NCBI RefSeq assembly: GCF_017676385.1
Contig: NZ_JAFFZN010000016.1
Location: 62,001 to 126,000, forward strand
Length of the DNA stretch: 64,000 nt
Direction of reading: 5' to 3'
From: Streptomyces spirodelae
Lineage (GTDB): Bacteria; Actinomycetota; Actinomycetes; Streptomycetales; Streptomycetaceae
Of this stretch, positions 16,159 through 25,000 are shown piece after piece. Within the stretch, counting starts at the first letter, position 1, and each line of letters starts with the position of its first letter. The notes under the pieces are model-generated. The model did no database searches, was not told where the DNA came from, and saw only the letters and a program-made list of their open reading frames with translations. The position numbers and the translations under genes are program-made.

Positions 16159-17400
16159 GTGCTCCGTCCCCCCGCGCCCACGGGGTTCTCACCCGCCGAA
16201 TTCCTGGAGAGATACGAGCAGGACCGCCTCGGCACGCTCGGCTCCGCCGTCCGGCAGCACGGCCCGGTCGTACAGCTCGCCGAGGACACCGTGCTGGTCA
16301 ACGACCCCGCCGCGGCGCAGGAGGTGCTGCGCCGCACCAACACCGACTTCCTCGTCACCAGCACCATCCGGCGCGACGAGGTGAGCGGTGTGCGCGACGA
16401 TCCGGCCACGCAGGAGTGGATGCGCGGTCGCCGGGCCACCCAGCGGGGCATGTCTCCCGACCCGCTGCGGGAGCACCGGCGGTGGCTCACCTCCGCGGCC
16501 GACGCGCTGTGCCGGCAGTGGCGGACGGCGGGCGACATCGCTGACCCCCTCCTGAGCCTGGAACAGCTCACTGCCCGGTCCTTCACCACCTACTGCTTCG
16601 GTTCGCGGGATGCCGGCCCGGTCCCCGGCCACACGGCCGAACTGCTGGCGTCCATCACCCCGCTGATCGCCAGCCCGTTCCAGCTGCCGCGGGCGCTCCG
16701 GCGGTTTCTCCCGCGCTACCGCCGCTCGGTGCGTGCGCAGAGCGCTCTGGAGGACGAGCTGCGCAGCGCGCTCGCCAGGCCCGGCAGCGGTGGACTCGTC
16801 GACGCGCTCACCGCCTCCGGGCTCGGCACGGAAGCCGTGGTGCGCATCCTCGTCTCCAGCGGTCTGGCCTCCTACCGGGTGCCCGCGGCCGCCGTCACCT
16901 GGTGCCTGGTCGCCCTGGCCGACCACCCTCGGACGGCCGACGAATGTGCGCACGCACTCCACTCGGCGGAAGAGGGGAGCGTGCCGGAGTACGTACGGTG
17001 GACGCTCGCCGAGACGCTCCGGCTCTGGCCGCCGAACTGGCTGATCGTCCGCACCGCGCGAGGCGAGCAGGAGGCCGCGGGCTGGCGGATACCCGAGGGC
17101 GCCGCCGTGCTGATCTCCCCGTACGTGCTGCACCGGAGCACGGCGACGTTCGGCGACGACGCCGACCGCTTCCGCCCGGAGCGCTGGCAGGATCTGAAAC
17201 CGGAAGCCGGCACCTATATGCCGTACGGCATGGGCACCCGCTGGTGCGTCGGCAAGGCGCTGGCCGATGTCGAGCTCTCGACCCTGGTGAGCGTCCTGGC
17301 CGGCTCGCTCCGCTTCACCGTCACCGGCATGGCGACCCGGCCGGACGTCCGCACCACCCTGCTGCCGGCGGGACTGACCATGAGCGTCACCGCCCGGTGA
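16159..17400 (+). CDS. Cytochrome P450, probable RiPP-crosslinking enzyme
   Basis: 413 residues. The K-helix E-x-x-R is ETLR (Glu285-Arg288); the heme loop is YMPYGMGTRWCVGKALA with the thiolate Cys363, a Tyr replacing the usual Phe at its start. The I-helix (about 229-254, LVSSGLASYRVPAAAVTW) lacks the usual A/G-G-x-D/E-T-T oxygen-activation motif, as in P450s that use atypical oxidative coupling chemistry. Start GTG at 16159 follows GAAGGAGAGGG. It lies on the same strand as the 28-residue peptide gene, separated by a hairpin, and I infer it crosslinks Tyr/Trp in that peptide. Without the peptide it would be annotated only as an orphan P450. A redox partner gene is not adjacent. Confidence 0.8.
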   Translation: MLRPPAPTGFSPAEFLERYEQDRLGTLGSAVRQHGPVVQLAEDTVLVNDPAAAQEVLRRTNTDFLVTSTIRRDEVSGVRDDPATQEWMRGRRATQRGMSPDPLREHRRWLTSAADALCRQWRTAGDIADPLLSLEQLTARSFTTYCFGSRDAGPVPGHTAELLASITPLIASPFQLPRALRRFLPRYRRSVRAQSALEDELRSALARPGSGGLVDALTASGLGTEAVVRILVSSGLASYRVPAAAVTWCLVALADHPRTADECAHALHSAEEGSVPEYVRWTLAETLRLWPPNWLIVRTARGEQEAAGWRIPEGAAVLISPYVLHRSTATFGDDADRFRPERWQDLKPEAGTYMPYGMGTRWCVGKALADVELSTLVSVLAGSLRFTVTGMATRPDVRTTLLPAGLTMSVTAR

Positions 17401-17410
17401 CGGTCTCGTT

Positions 17411-17460
17411 CACCCCGCTCCACCCCGCTCCACCCCGCTCCACGCCGCTCCACGCCGCTC
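17411..17460. repeat. Five-copy 10-base tandem repeat between convergent P450 genes
   Basis: Three copies of CACCCCGCTC then two of CACGCCGCTC fill the gap between the two P450 genes and touch the stop codon of the leftward one. Confidence 0.85.
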
Positions 17461-18667
17461 ACCAGCGGATGGGCAGTCGCCGGATGCTGCGGGACACCAG
17501 GCTGGACAGCCGGTCGGCCGGCGGTCCGTCGGGCGCGAGCCCGGGCAACCTGGTCAGGAGCGTACGCAGGACGATGCGTCCCTCCAGCCGGGCCAGCGGA
17601 GCGCCGAGGCAGAAGTGTGCCCCATGGCCGAAGCTCAGGTGCCCCCGGCCGCCCCTGCGGATGTCGAAACATCCCGGCCGGTCGTAGCGGGCCGGATCGC
17701 GGCCCGCGTCCGCCGCGGCGATCAGCACCACGCCGCCAGCCGGTACTACGCTGCCGCAGATGTCCGCGTCCCCGACCGCGATGCGCGGGGTCGACGTCTC
17801 CACCGGGCTGTCGTAGCGGAGCATCTCCTCGATCGCCCCCTCCAACAGGGTGTCAGGACCGGAGCGCAGCGCAGCCAGCTGCTCCGGATGGGAGAAGAGA
17901 GCGCTGATCCCGTTGCACAGAAAGTTCACCGTCGACTCGTGCCCGGCGATCAGGAGGAGGAAGGCGGTGGAGAGCAGTTCGTCCTCGGAGAGCCTGTCGC
18001 CCTCGTCGTCCACCGTGTGGATGAGCGCGCTGAGCAGATCCGGCCCCGGAACCGTGCGCTTCGCCGCTATCAGGCCCGTCAGATGAGCGACCGCCTCCCG
18101 GTGTGCGGCGCGGGCGGAGTCGCCGCTCGTGGGGGCGACGACCTCGTCCGACCATCGACGGAACGCGTCCCTGTCGATGTCCGGGACACCCAGCAGCTCA
18201 CAGATCACGGTAAGCCGCAGCGGGAAGGCCACGGCGTCGACGAGATCGCCGCGCCGCTCCGGCGCCTCCAGCATCGCGTCCACCAGCCGGTCGGTCAGTA
18301 CCTGGATGCCCGGGGCCAGCGCCGCGACCCGGCGCGGTGTGAACTCCCGCGAGACGAGGCGGCGCAGCCGGGTGTGGTCGGGCGGGTCCGCGAGCAGCAT
18401 GTGCGCGTTCCCCGGGCTCTCCAGCGTCGTCGGCGTCGGCAGGCCCGTGGCCAGGGCGCCGTACCGTCGCCAGTCCCGGCTCAGCCGGGGATGTGTGTAG
18501 GCGACCCGAGCCGCCTCATGGCCCACGACCAGCCAGAAGGACTCCTCCCCGTCGGTGGTCACCCGGTGCACCGGCCCCCGCTCCCGCAGCGCCGCGTAAG
18601 CAGGGTACGGATCGGTCGCGAAGTCCGGGTGCAGCTCCAGGAGGTTGACCGGACGGGCATCGAGCAT
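17459..18667 (-). CDS. Cytochrome P450 (CYP105/107-like)
   Basis: 402 residues, a conventional actinobacterial class I P450. I-helix LLIAGHESTVNF carries the A-G-x-E-S/T oxygen-activation motif, the K-helix is EEMLRYDSPVET, and the heme loop is LSFGHGAHFCLGAPLARLE with Cys353. The ATG at 18667 has GGAGG five bases upstream; an ATG 15 bases further up lacks this. Such enzymes hydroxylate macrolides, terpenoids or fatty acids; the substrate cannot be read from sequence. It converges on the RiPP P450 and is transcribed separately, so membership in that cluster is doubtful. Confidence 0.85.
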   Translation of the reverse strand: MLDARPVNLLELHPDFATDPYPAYAALRERGPVHRVTTDGEESFWLVVGHEAARVAYTHPRLSRDWRRYGALATGLPTPTTLESPGNAHMLLADPPDHTRLRRLVSREFTPRRVAALAPGIQVLTDRLVDAMLEAPERRGDLVDAVAFPLRLTVICELLGVPDIDRDAFRRWSDEVVAPTSGDSARAAHREAVAHLTGLIAAKRTVPGPDLLSALIHTVDDEGDRLSEDELLSTAFLLLIAGHESTVNFLCNGISALFSHPEQLAALRSGPDTLLEGAIEEMLRYDSPVETSTPRIAVGDADICGSVVPAGGVVLIAAADAGRDPARYDRPGCFDIRRGGRGHLSFGHGAHFCLGAPLARLEGRIVLRTLLTRLPGLAPDGPPADRLSSLVSRSIRRLPIRW

Positions 18668-18813
18668 GGAAACCTCCGGCACAGGACGGCGGCGGGGAAC
18701 TCACCCTAGGAGCCGGGCGGGGTCACGAACAGACCGGGCACCCCTGAGGCTCCCCTTGGAGCAGGCGGCACGCACGTGGGACACGAAGCGACTGCCGATA
18801 CCGTGCACGGCAT

Positions 18814-18846
18814 AAAAAACCCAGGTCACACGGCGTGTGACCTGGG
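18814..18846 (-). terminator. Rho-independent terminator of the tRNA-Thr transcript
   Basis: Perfect 12-bp stem (18820-18831 with 18835-18846, loop GGC) followed on the minus strand by six Ts (18814-18819). It starts 9 bases after the tRNA 3' end. Confidence 0.92.
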
Positions 18847-18855
18847 CTCAAAGAG

Positions 18856-18929
18856 AGCCGCCTAAGGGAATCGAACCCTTGACCTACGCATTACGAGTGC
18901 GTCGCTCTGGCCGACTGAGCTAAGGCGGC
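18856..18929 (-). tRNA. tRNA-Thr (anticodon CGT)
   Basis: 74-base cloverleaf on the minus strand. The acceptor stem GCCGCCT pairs with AGGCGGC; the anticodon loop reads CTCGTAA, giving CGT for ACG codons; the T-arm has the invariant GGTTCGATTCC. CCA is not encoded. Its 3' end faces the accessory BREX/carotenoid/RiPP side, the orientation expected if an island had used this gene as an integration site. Confidence 0.95.
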
Positions 18930-19004
18930 AATGTGCGTGCGGCCAGTGTGGGGGCCGCTGCGGCGATAAGTCTACAGGGTTTGTGGGGGTGGTCCGGACG
19001 GGGG

Positions 19005-20666
19005 TCAGCCGCAGGTGGTGCCGTTCTTGGGGGGCTTGCCCTGGACGAGGTAGGCGTTGACTGCGCTGTCCACGCAGTCGCTGCCGCGCAGGTAGGCGGT
19101 GTGGCCGTCGCCCTTGTAGGTGACCAGGCGGGCCGGGGTCAGCTGGCCCGCCAGGCCCTGGGCCCAGCGGTAGGGGGTCGCCGGGTCGCGGGTGGTGCCG
19201 ACGACCACGATCGGGTCGGCGCCCTTGGCGGCGATCCGGTGGGGGCCGCCCGTCGCGTCGACGGGCCACTCGCCGCAGTTCAGGGCCGCCCAGGCGAAGC
19301 CGCGGCCGAAGACGGGGCTGGCCTTCTCGAAGGAGGGCACGGCCTTGCGGGTCGCGGTGGCGTCGGCGAAGGCCGGGGGCAGGTCGAGGCAATTCACGGC
19401 CGGGTTGGCGAACATGATGTTGCTGTAGGAGCCGTCCGGGCCGCGCTCGTAGTAGTCGTCGGACAGCGCCAGCAGCTGGGCGCCGTCGCCCTTCTTGGCC
19501 GCCGTCAGCGCCTCGCGCAGCACGGGCCAGGAGCCCTCGTCGTACATGGCCCGGATCACACCCGTGGTGGCCAGCGACTCGGTCAGGGAGCGGGAGGGGT
19601 CGTCGGTCTTGAGGGGCTTGCGGTCGATCTTGGTGAACAGGGCGCTGAGGTTCTTGCCCGCCTGCCGGACGCCGTCCTTGCCCAGCGGGCAGTCGGACAT
19701 GGTGACGCAGTCGCGCGCGAACGCCTTGAACGCCGTCTCGAATCCTGCCGTCTGCTCACGGTTGACCCGGCGCGCCGAGAGCGAGGGGTCCATGGCGCCG
19801 TCCAGGACGAGCCGACCGGAGCGCTCCGGGAACAGGCCCGCGTAGGTGGCGCCCAGGTAGGTGCCGTAGGAGGCGCCGACGTAGTTGAGCTTCTTGTCGC
19901 CGAGCACGGCGCGCAGCACGTCCATGTCGCGGGCCGCCTCGGCCGTCGAGACATGACCGAGGAGCTTCCCGGTGCGCTTCTCGCAGCCCTCGGCGAACTT
20001 GTCGTACGCGGTGGTGAGCGCGTCCGCCTCCGTCGCGTCGTCCGGTGTCTGGTCGACGCGCGTGTAGGCGTCCATCTGCTTGTCGCTCAGGCATTCGACG
20101 GGCTCGCTGCGGCCGACGCCGCGCGGGTCCATGCCCACCAGCGAGTAGTGCTCACGCACCTCGGGCGGGTACGCCAGGGCCGCCGACTGCTGCACGTACT
20201 CGATCGCCGAGCCGCCCGGCCCTCCCGGGTTGATCTGCAGCGAGCCGCCCTTGGGCGCGCCGCCGCCCTGCGGCTTGGTACGGGTGACGGCCAGGCCCAC
20301 GGTCCCGGCGGCGTCCTTGATGTCGCCGGCCGGCTTGTCGTAGTCCAGCGGAACCCGCAGCGTCGCGCATTCGAACTCGGCCAGGCCGCAGCCGCGCCAG
20401 GACAACTTCTGCTCGTAGTACGGGCGCAGGTCTTCGGGGACCTTGGCGGGCAGCGGATCGAGCGGGGGCGCGTCGGCACCAGCGCGGTTGCTCTTCGCCG
20501 AGGGGTCGGTGTCCGGCTGCCCGGACGAGTCACCGTCGGAGGAGCAGCCCGCGAGCAGCAGGGCGACGGCCGTGAGCGCCGCCGCGCCCCCGTACCGGAT
20601 ACGGAACCCGTATCGGTTACGGGACGCGCCTCCGTGTCGGACACGGGAGGCGTGTGACTGGCTCAT
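19005..20666 (-). CDS. Secreted tripeptidyl aminopeptidase-like lipoprotein (alpha/beta hydrolase)
   Basis: 553 residues. The N-terminus has a basic region with two copies of a R(V/I)R-x-G-like repeat, a hydrophobic stretch and the lipobox LLLAGC, so it is a lipoprotein outside the membrane. Alpha/beta hydrolase fold: oxyanion region NPGGPGGSAIEY, nucleophile elbow GASYGTYLGATY (G-x-S-x-G), Asp in VVVGTTRDPATPY and His in YKGDGHTAYL; the C-terminal part is the TAP-like domain. It releases N-terminal tripeptides from extracellular proteins, as the S. lividans Tap/Slp family does. The ATG at 20666 has GGAGGGA upstream. In S. coelicolor the gene next to holB is of this type. Confidence 0.88.
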   Translation of the reverse strand: MSQSHASRVRHGGASRNRYGFRIRYGGAAALTAVALLLAGCSSDGDSSGQPDTDPSAKSNRAGADAPPLDPLPAKVPEDLRPYYEQKLSWRGCGLAEFECATLRVPLDYDKPAGDIKDAAGTVGLAVTRTKPQGGGAPKGGSLQINPGGPGGSAIEYVQQSAALAYPPEVREHYSLVGMDPRGVGRSEPVECLSDKQMDAYTRVDQTPDDATEADALTTAYDKFAEGCEKRTGKLLGHVSTAEAARDMDVLRAVLGDKKLNYVGASYGTYLGATYAGLFPERSGRLVLDGAMDPSLSARRVNREQTAGFETAFKAFARDCVTMSDCPLGKDGVRQAGKNLSALFTKIDRKPLKTDDPSRSLTESLATTGVIRAMYDEGSWPVLREALTAAKKGDGAQLLALSDDYYERGPDGSYSNIMFANPAVNCLDLPPAFADATATRKAVPSFEKASPVFGRGFAWAALNCGEWPVDATGGPHRIAAKGADPIVVVGTTRDPATPYRWAQGLAGQLTPARLVTYKGDGHTAYLRGSDCVDSAVNAYLVQGKPPKNGTTCG

Positions 20667-20766
20667 GGGGCATCCCTCCGCCGGCGGCACCTGCTGGGAG
20701 CGTACCCAGCCGAGCGCCGGGCCGTCGCCCGCAGGGGGCCTTTTGGCGGGTCAGCCGCGCAGCACG

Positions 20767-21978
20767 TCAGCCCGCGCGCAGCGCCATCGCCATCGCCTCC
20801 ACCGCCAGCAGCGGGGCGACGTTGCGGTCCAGCACTCGGCGGCACTCCAGCACCGCCTCGATCCTGCGCAGCGTCTGCTCCGGGCGCGAGGTGGCGGCCA
20901 GTTGTCCGACCGAGCCGGCCGCCTCGTCGTGCGACAGGGCGACGGAGGAGCCCAACTGGCGGGCCAGCACGTCCCGGTAGAAGGCCGTCAGATCAGTGAG
21001 GGCCAGATCCAGCGAGTCGCGCTGGGTACGGGTCGAGCGGCGCTTCTGCTTGTCCTCCAGCTCCTTCATCGCGCCTGCCGTGCCGCGCGGCAGGCGCTTG
21101 CCCTCCGCCGCGCCCAGCGCGGCCCGCAGCTCCTCGGTCTCCTTGGCGTCCAGTTCCTCGGCGACCTGCTTGGCGTCCTCGGTCGCGGCGTCGATCAGCT
21201 CCTGCGCGGCCCGCAGCGCGCTGCCCACGTCGTCCACCCGCGTCGGCAGCTTGAGCACCGCCTGCCGTCTGGCACGGGCCCGCTCGTCGGTGGCCAGCCG
21301 CAGCGCCCGGCCGATGTGCCCCTGGGTGGCCCGTGCGGCGAACGCGGCCATCTCCGGCTCGATTCCGTCCCGCCGCATCAGCAGGTCCGCCACCGCGTCG
21401 ACCGGTGGCGTACGCAGCGCCAGATGCCGGCAGCGCGATCGGATCGTCGGCAGGACATCCTCCGTCGACGGCGCGCACAACAGCCACACCGTGCGCGGCG
21501 CCGGCTCCTCGACGGCCTTCAGCAGCACGTTCCCCGCGCCCTCCGTCAGGCGGTCGGCGTCCTCCAGGACGATCACCTGCCAGCGCCCGCCCGACGGGGA
21601 CATCTGCGCCCCGCGCACCAGCGCGCGCGTCTCCTTGACGCCGATGGTCAGCAGGTCCGTACGGACCACCTCCACGTCCGCGTGGGTGCCGACCATCGTC
21701 GTATGGCAGCCCTCGCAGAAACCGCAGCCGGGGCTGCCGCCCAGCGCCCGGTCCGGGCTCACGCACTGGAGGGCCGCGGCGAAGGCGCGGGCCGCCTGCT
21801 CACGGCCGGCGCCGGGCGGGCCGGTGAAGAGCCAGGCGTGGGTCATCGCGGAGCCGGACAGGTCGGCGGAGCCGGACGCCTCCGCCTCGGCCGTCACATA
21901 CGCGTCGGCATCGCGCGCGGCAGCGGTGAGCTGCCGCGCTGCCCTGTCCTGGCCCACCAGGTCGTCCCACACCGCCAT
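20767..21978 (-). CDS. holB: DNA polymerase III subunit delta'
   Basis: 403 residues, clamp-loader AAA+ ATPase. The P-loop region is FTGPPGAGREQAARAF, where the Walker A Lys is replaced by Arg, as is usual in delta' subunits that do not hydrolyse ATP. A zinc module is visible in the CGFCEGCH segment with an upstream Cys. VLEDADRLTEGAGNVLLKAVEEP is the Walker B/sensor region, and IRSRCRHLAL follows (SRC motif). It loads the beta clamp at the replication fork. Start ATG at 21978 gives the standard MAVWDDLVGQ N-terminus. Confidence 0.92.
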   Translation of the reverse strand: MAVWDDLVGQDRAARQLTAAARDADAYVTAEAEASGSADLSGSAMTHAWLFTGPPGAGREQAARAFAAALQCVSPDRALGGSPGCGFCEGCHTTMVGTHADVEVVRTDLLTIGVKETRALVRGAQMSPSGGRWQVIVLEDADRLTEGAGNVLLKAVEEPAPRTVWLLCAPSTEDVLPTIRSRCRHLALRTPPVDAVADLLMRRDGIEPEMAAFAARATQGHIGRALRLATDERARARRQAVLKLPTRVDDVGSALRAAQELIDAATEDAKQVAEELDAKETEELRAALGAAEGKRLPRGTAGAMKELEDKQKRRSTRTQRDSLDLALTDLTAFYRDVLARQLGSSVALSHDEAAGSVGQLAATSRPEQTLRRIEAVLECRRVLDRNVAPLLAVEAMAMALRAG

Positions 21979-22065
21979 GGGGACCATTGTCGCGGACGCC
22001 ACTGACAGCCCTTGCCCGGCATGGACAGGGGCACTCCCTGCCCGGCACGGGCCCGCCGGACGCGC

Positions 22066-25000
22066 CTAGCTGCGACCGCGGCGACCGCCCTCGTCGCCCT
22101 CGCCCTCGTCCTCGCGCGGCCCCAGCAGCTTGTCGGCCAGGGTGGGTGCGTCGTCCAGCGGTGTCTCCTCCGCCCAGGAGGGGCGGGGGCGCGGGGCGCC
22201 CTCCTCCACCTGCGGGAGCTCCCGCGTACGGTCCTCGGGCTCAGCAGCCGACTCCGGAACCTGTGGGAGAACGGCCGTCTCCTGGGTGTCCTCGGCTTCG
22301 GAGACCCGCGGGAGAGCCGTCGTCTCGTCCTCCGGTCCGGATTCGGTGACCTTCGGCAGCACCGTCGTCTCGTCCTCCGGCGACGCCTCCGACGCCGCAG
22401 CCCCGGGACGCGGCAACTGCGTGGTGTCCTCCGCGTCCGGGCCGTCGGCCGCCTCGCCGGGCCGCACCTGGGGGATCTGCGCCGTGTCGGCTTCAGCACC
22501 GTCGGGCGAGACATCGGCCCCGGGCTCAGAGGACACAGAGGGCTCGGAGGACTCAGAGGACCCAGCGACCCCGTCCGCCTCCGCAGCACCCGTTGCCGTC
22601 TCTGCGGCCTCCGCCGTCTCAGCCGCCGCCTGCCCCTTCGCCGCCTCTTCAGCAGCCGCCTCTTCAGCAGCCGCCTCCTCGGCAGCAGCCGCCCGCTCAG
22701 CGGCGGCCCGCTCGGCAGCAGCGGCCCGCTCGGCAGCAGCGGCCTCCTCGGCGGCCGCCGCCTCAGCGGCTGCCGCAGCGCGCGCCTGCTCGGCCTTCAG
22801 CAGCGCCTCCTCGGCCTTGCGCTGGCGCTCGCGGCGACGCTCCTCGGCCTCGGCGCGCAGCCGCTTCTCCTCCTCGGCGCGCTTGCGCAGCCGTTCCTGC
22901 TCCTCCTCGTAGGCACGTTGCTCGGCCTCGCGGCGCTTGCGCTGCTCCTCCTCGATACGGCGGGCTTCCTCCGCCCGCCGCCGGGCCTCCTCGGCGCGCC
23001 TGGCCTCTTCGAGCTGGCGCGCCAGCTCGGCCTCGCGGCGCCGGCGCTCCTCCTCCTCGCGGCGGAGCTTCTCCAGCTGTTCCTTGCGCTCGCGCTCCTT
23101 GCGCTCTTCCTCGGCCTTGCGGCGAGCCTCTTCCTCCGCCCGCCTGCGCGCTTCCTCCTCGGCCCGCTTACGGGCCTCCTCCTGGGCCTTCTTCTCGGCC
23201 TCGGACAGCGGCAGCACCTGGTCGAGACGGTGCCGGACGGCCGTGGTGACGGCCTCGGGCTCCTGCCCGGCGTCGACGACCAGATAGCGGGCCGGGTCGG
23301 CGGCGGCGAGGGCCAGGAAACCGGCGCGCACCCGCTGGTGGAACTCGGCCGGCTCGGACTCCAGGCGGTCCGGCGCCTCGGTGAACCGCTCGCGTGCCGT
23401 CTCGGGCGAGACGTCGAGCAGCACCGTCAGATGCGGCACCAGCCCCTCGGTGGCCCAGCGGTTGATGCGGGCGATCTCCGTGGGTGACAGATCGCGTCCG
23501 GCGCCCTGGTAGGCGACCGAGGAGTCGATGTAGCGGTCGGAGATCACCACGGCTCCGCGCTCCAGCGCCGGACGGACGACCGTGTCGACGTGCTCCGCGC
23601 GGTCGGCGGCGTACAGCAGCGCCTCCGCGCGGTGCGAGAGCCCAGCCGAGGAGACGTCCAGAAGGATCGACCGCAGTCGCTTGCCCACCGGTGTGGAGCC
23701 GGGCTCCTTGGTGACGACGGCCTCATGACCCTTGGCCCTGATCCACTCGGCCAGCGCTTCCACCTGCGTGGTCTTGCCGGCGCCGTCGCCGCCCTCCAGT
23801 ACGAGGAAGAAGCCGTTGCCGGCCGGTGCCTGCCGGGGGTGGCCGCCGCCGAACGCCTCCAGCAGGTCGCGCCGCAGCGGTACGCCCTCCCGGTCGTCCG
23901 TGCGGCCCAGCAGGATCGCGGCGACGGGCAGCAGCAGCGCGCCCACCAGCATCAGCGTGAAGGAGGCGCCGCCGTGGTCGAAGACGAAGGAGCCGTTCTC
24001 CACCCGGTGCGGGCCGATGAGCGCGGCCAGCACGGGGGCGACGATCGCGCCCACGGCGAGCGACAGCCGTACGACCGCCTGCAGGTGCTCGGTTGTTCGG
24101 GCGCGCCGGAAGTCCTCCGTCTCCTGGTCGAGCAGGGTGTGCAGGGTGTTTGCCGTGACACCGGCGCCGGTCCCGGCCAGCAGGGACAAACCGATGACCG
24201 TCGCGGTGTCCGGCACGAGCCCGGCCGCCAGCAGCAGCACACCGGTCAGCCCGAGGACGAGCGCCAGCAGCCGCCGCCTGGAGAGCGACGGCATCGTGTG
24301 CGGCGCGAGCCGGATGCCCGCGACGGTGCCGCCGGTCAGCATCAGCGCCAGCAGTCCGAACGCGACGGGCCCGCCGCCCAGGTCGGCGGCGTGCAGCGGG
24401 GCGAGCGCGACAGCGGCCGCGATGGCTCCGCCGATGGCCCCGCCCGCTGCGACCAGGAGCGGCACGGCGCCGGTACGGCCCTTGTCCGGTCCTCCCTCGG
24501 GGGTCCTGGGCCTGCGCAGTCCCTCCAGCGGGGAGCGCGGCCGCGGGGTCTGCACGTCCGGCAGTTCGAGGAAGTAGACGATGGCGGCGGCCCCCGCGAA
24601 GAGGCCGGCGGCCACATACGAGGCGAGCGCGGCCTGGTGCGAACCGAACCAGTCGATGCCGACGCCGAGCAGGTTGCTGATCAGGGTGACGAGCACGAGC
24701 CCGGCGGCCGCGATGGGCAGCGCCACGAAGCCGGAGCGCAGCCACAGTCGGCGCAGCGCCTCGTGGTGGTCGGGCAGCGGCCGCACGGCGGCGCCCTCGG
24801 GCGGCGCGGCCGGCAGCAGTGCGGGAGCCGCGCTGTCCCTCGTCACGGTGGAGATCCGCTCGGCGGTTCCGGTCACGAAGACGGTGGCGAGCAGGACGAA
24901 GAACGCGCTGCCGGGTGTCCAGTCGATCCACAGCGGGGCGACGATCAGCGCGAGGGCGCGCAGCGCGTCGGCGCCGAACAGCGTCCACCGCCGGTCGAGC

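Noticed and set aside
17411..17460. Possible CRISPR array
   Set aside because: Repeats are 10 bases, directly adjacent, with no spacers and no cas genes.
17459..18667. Second P450 as part of the RiPP cluster
   Set aside because: It is convergent, has a conventional oxygen-activation motif and its own ribosome site; proximity alone does not support membership.
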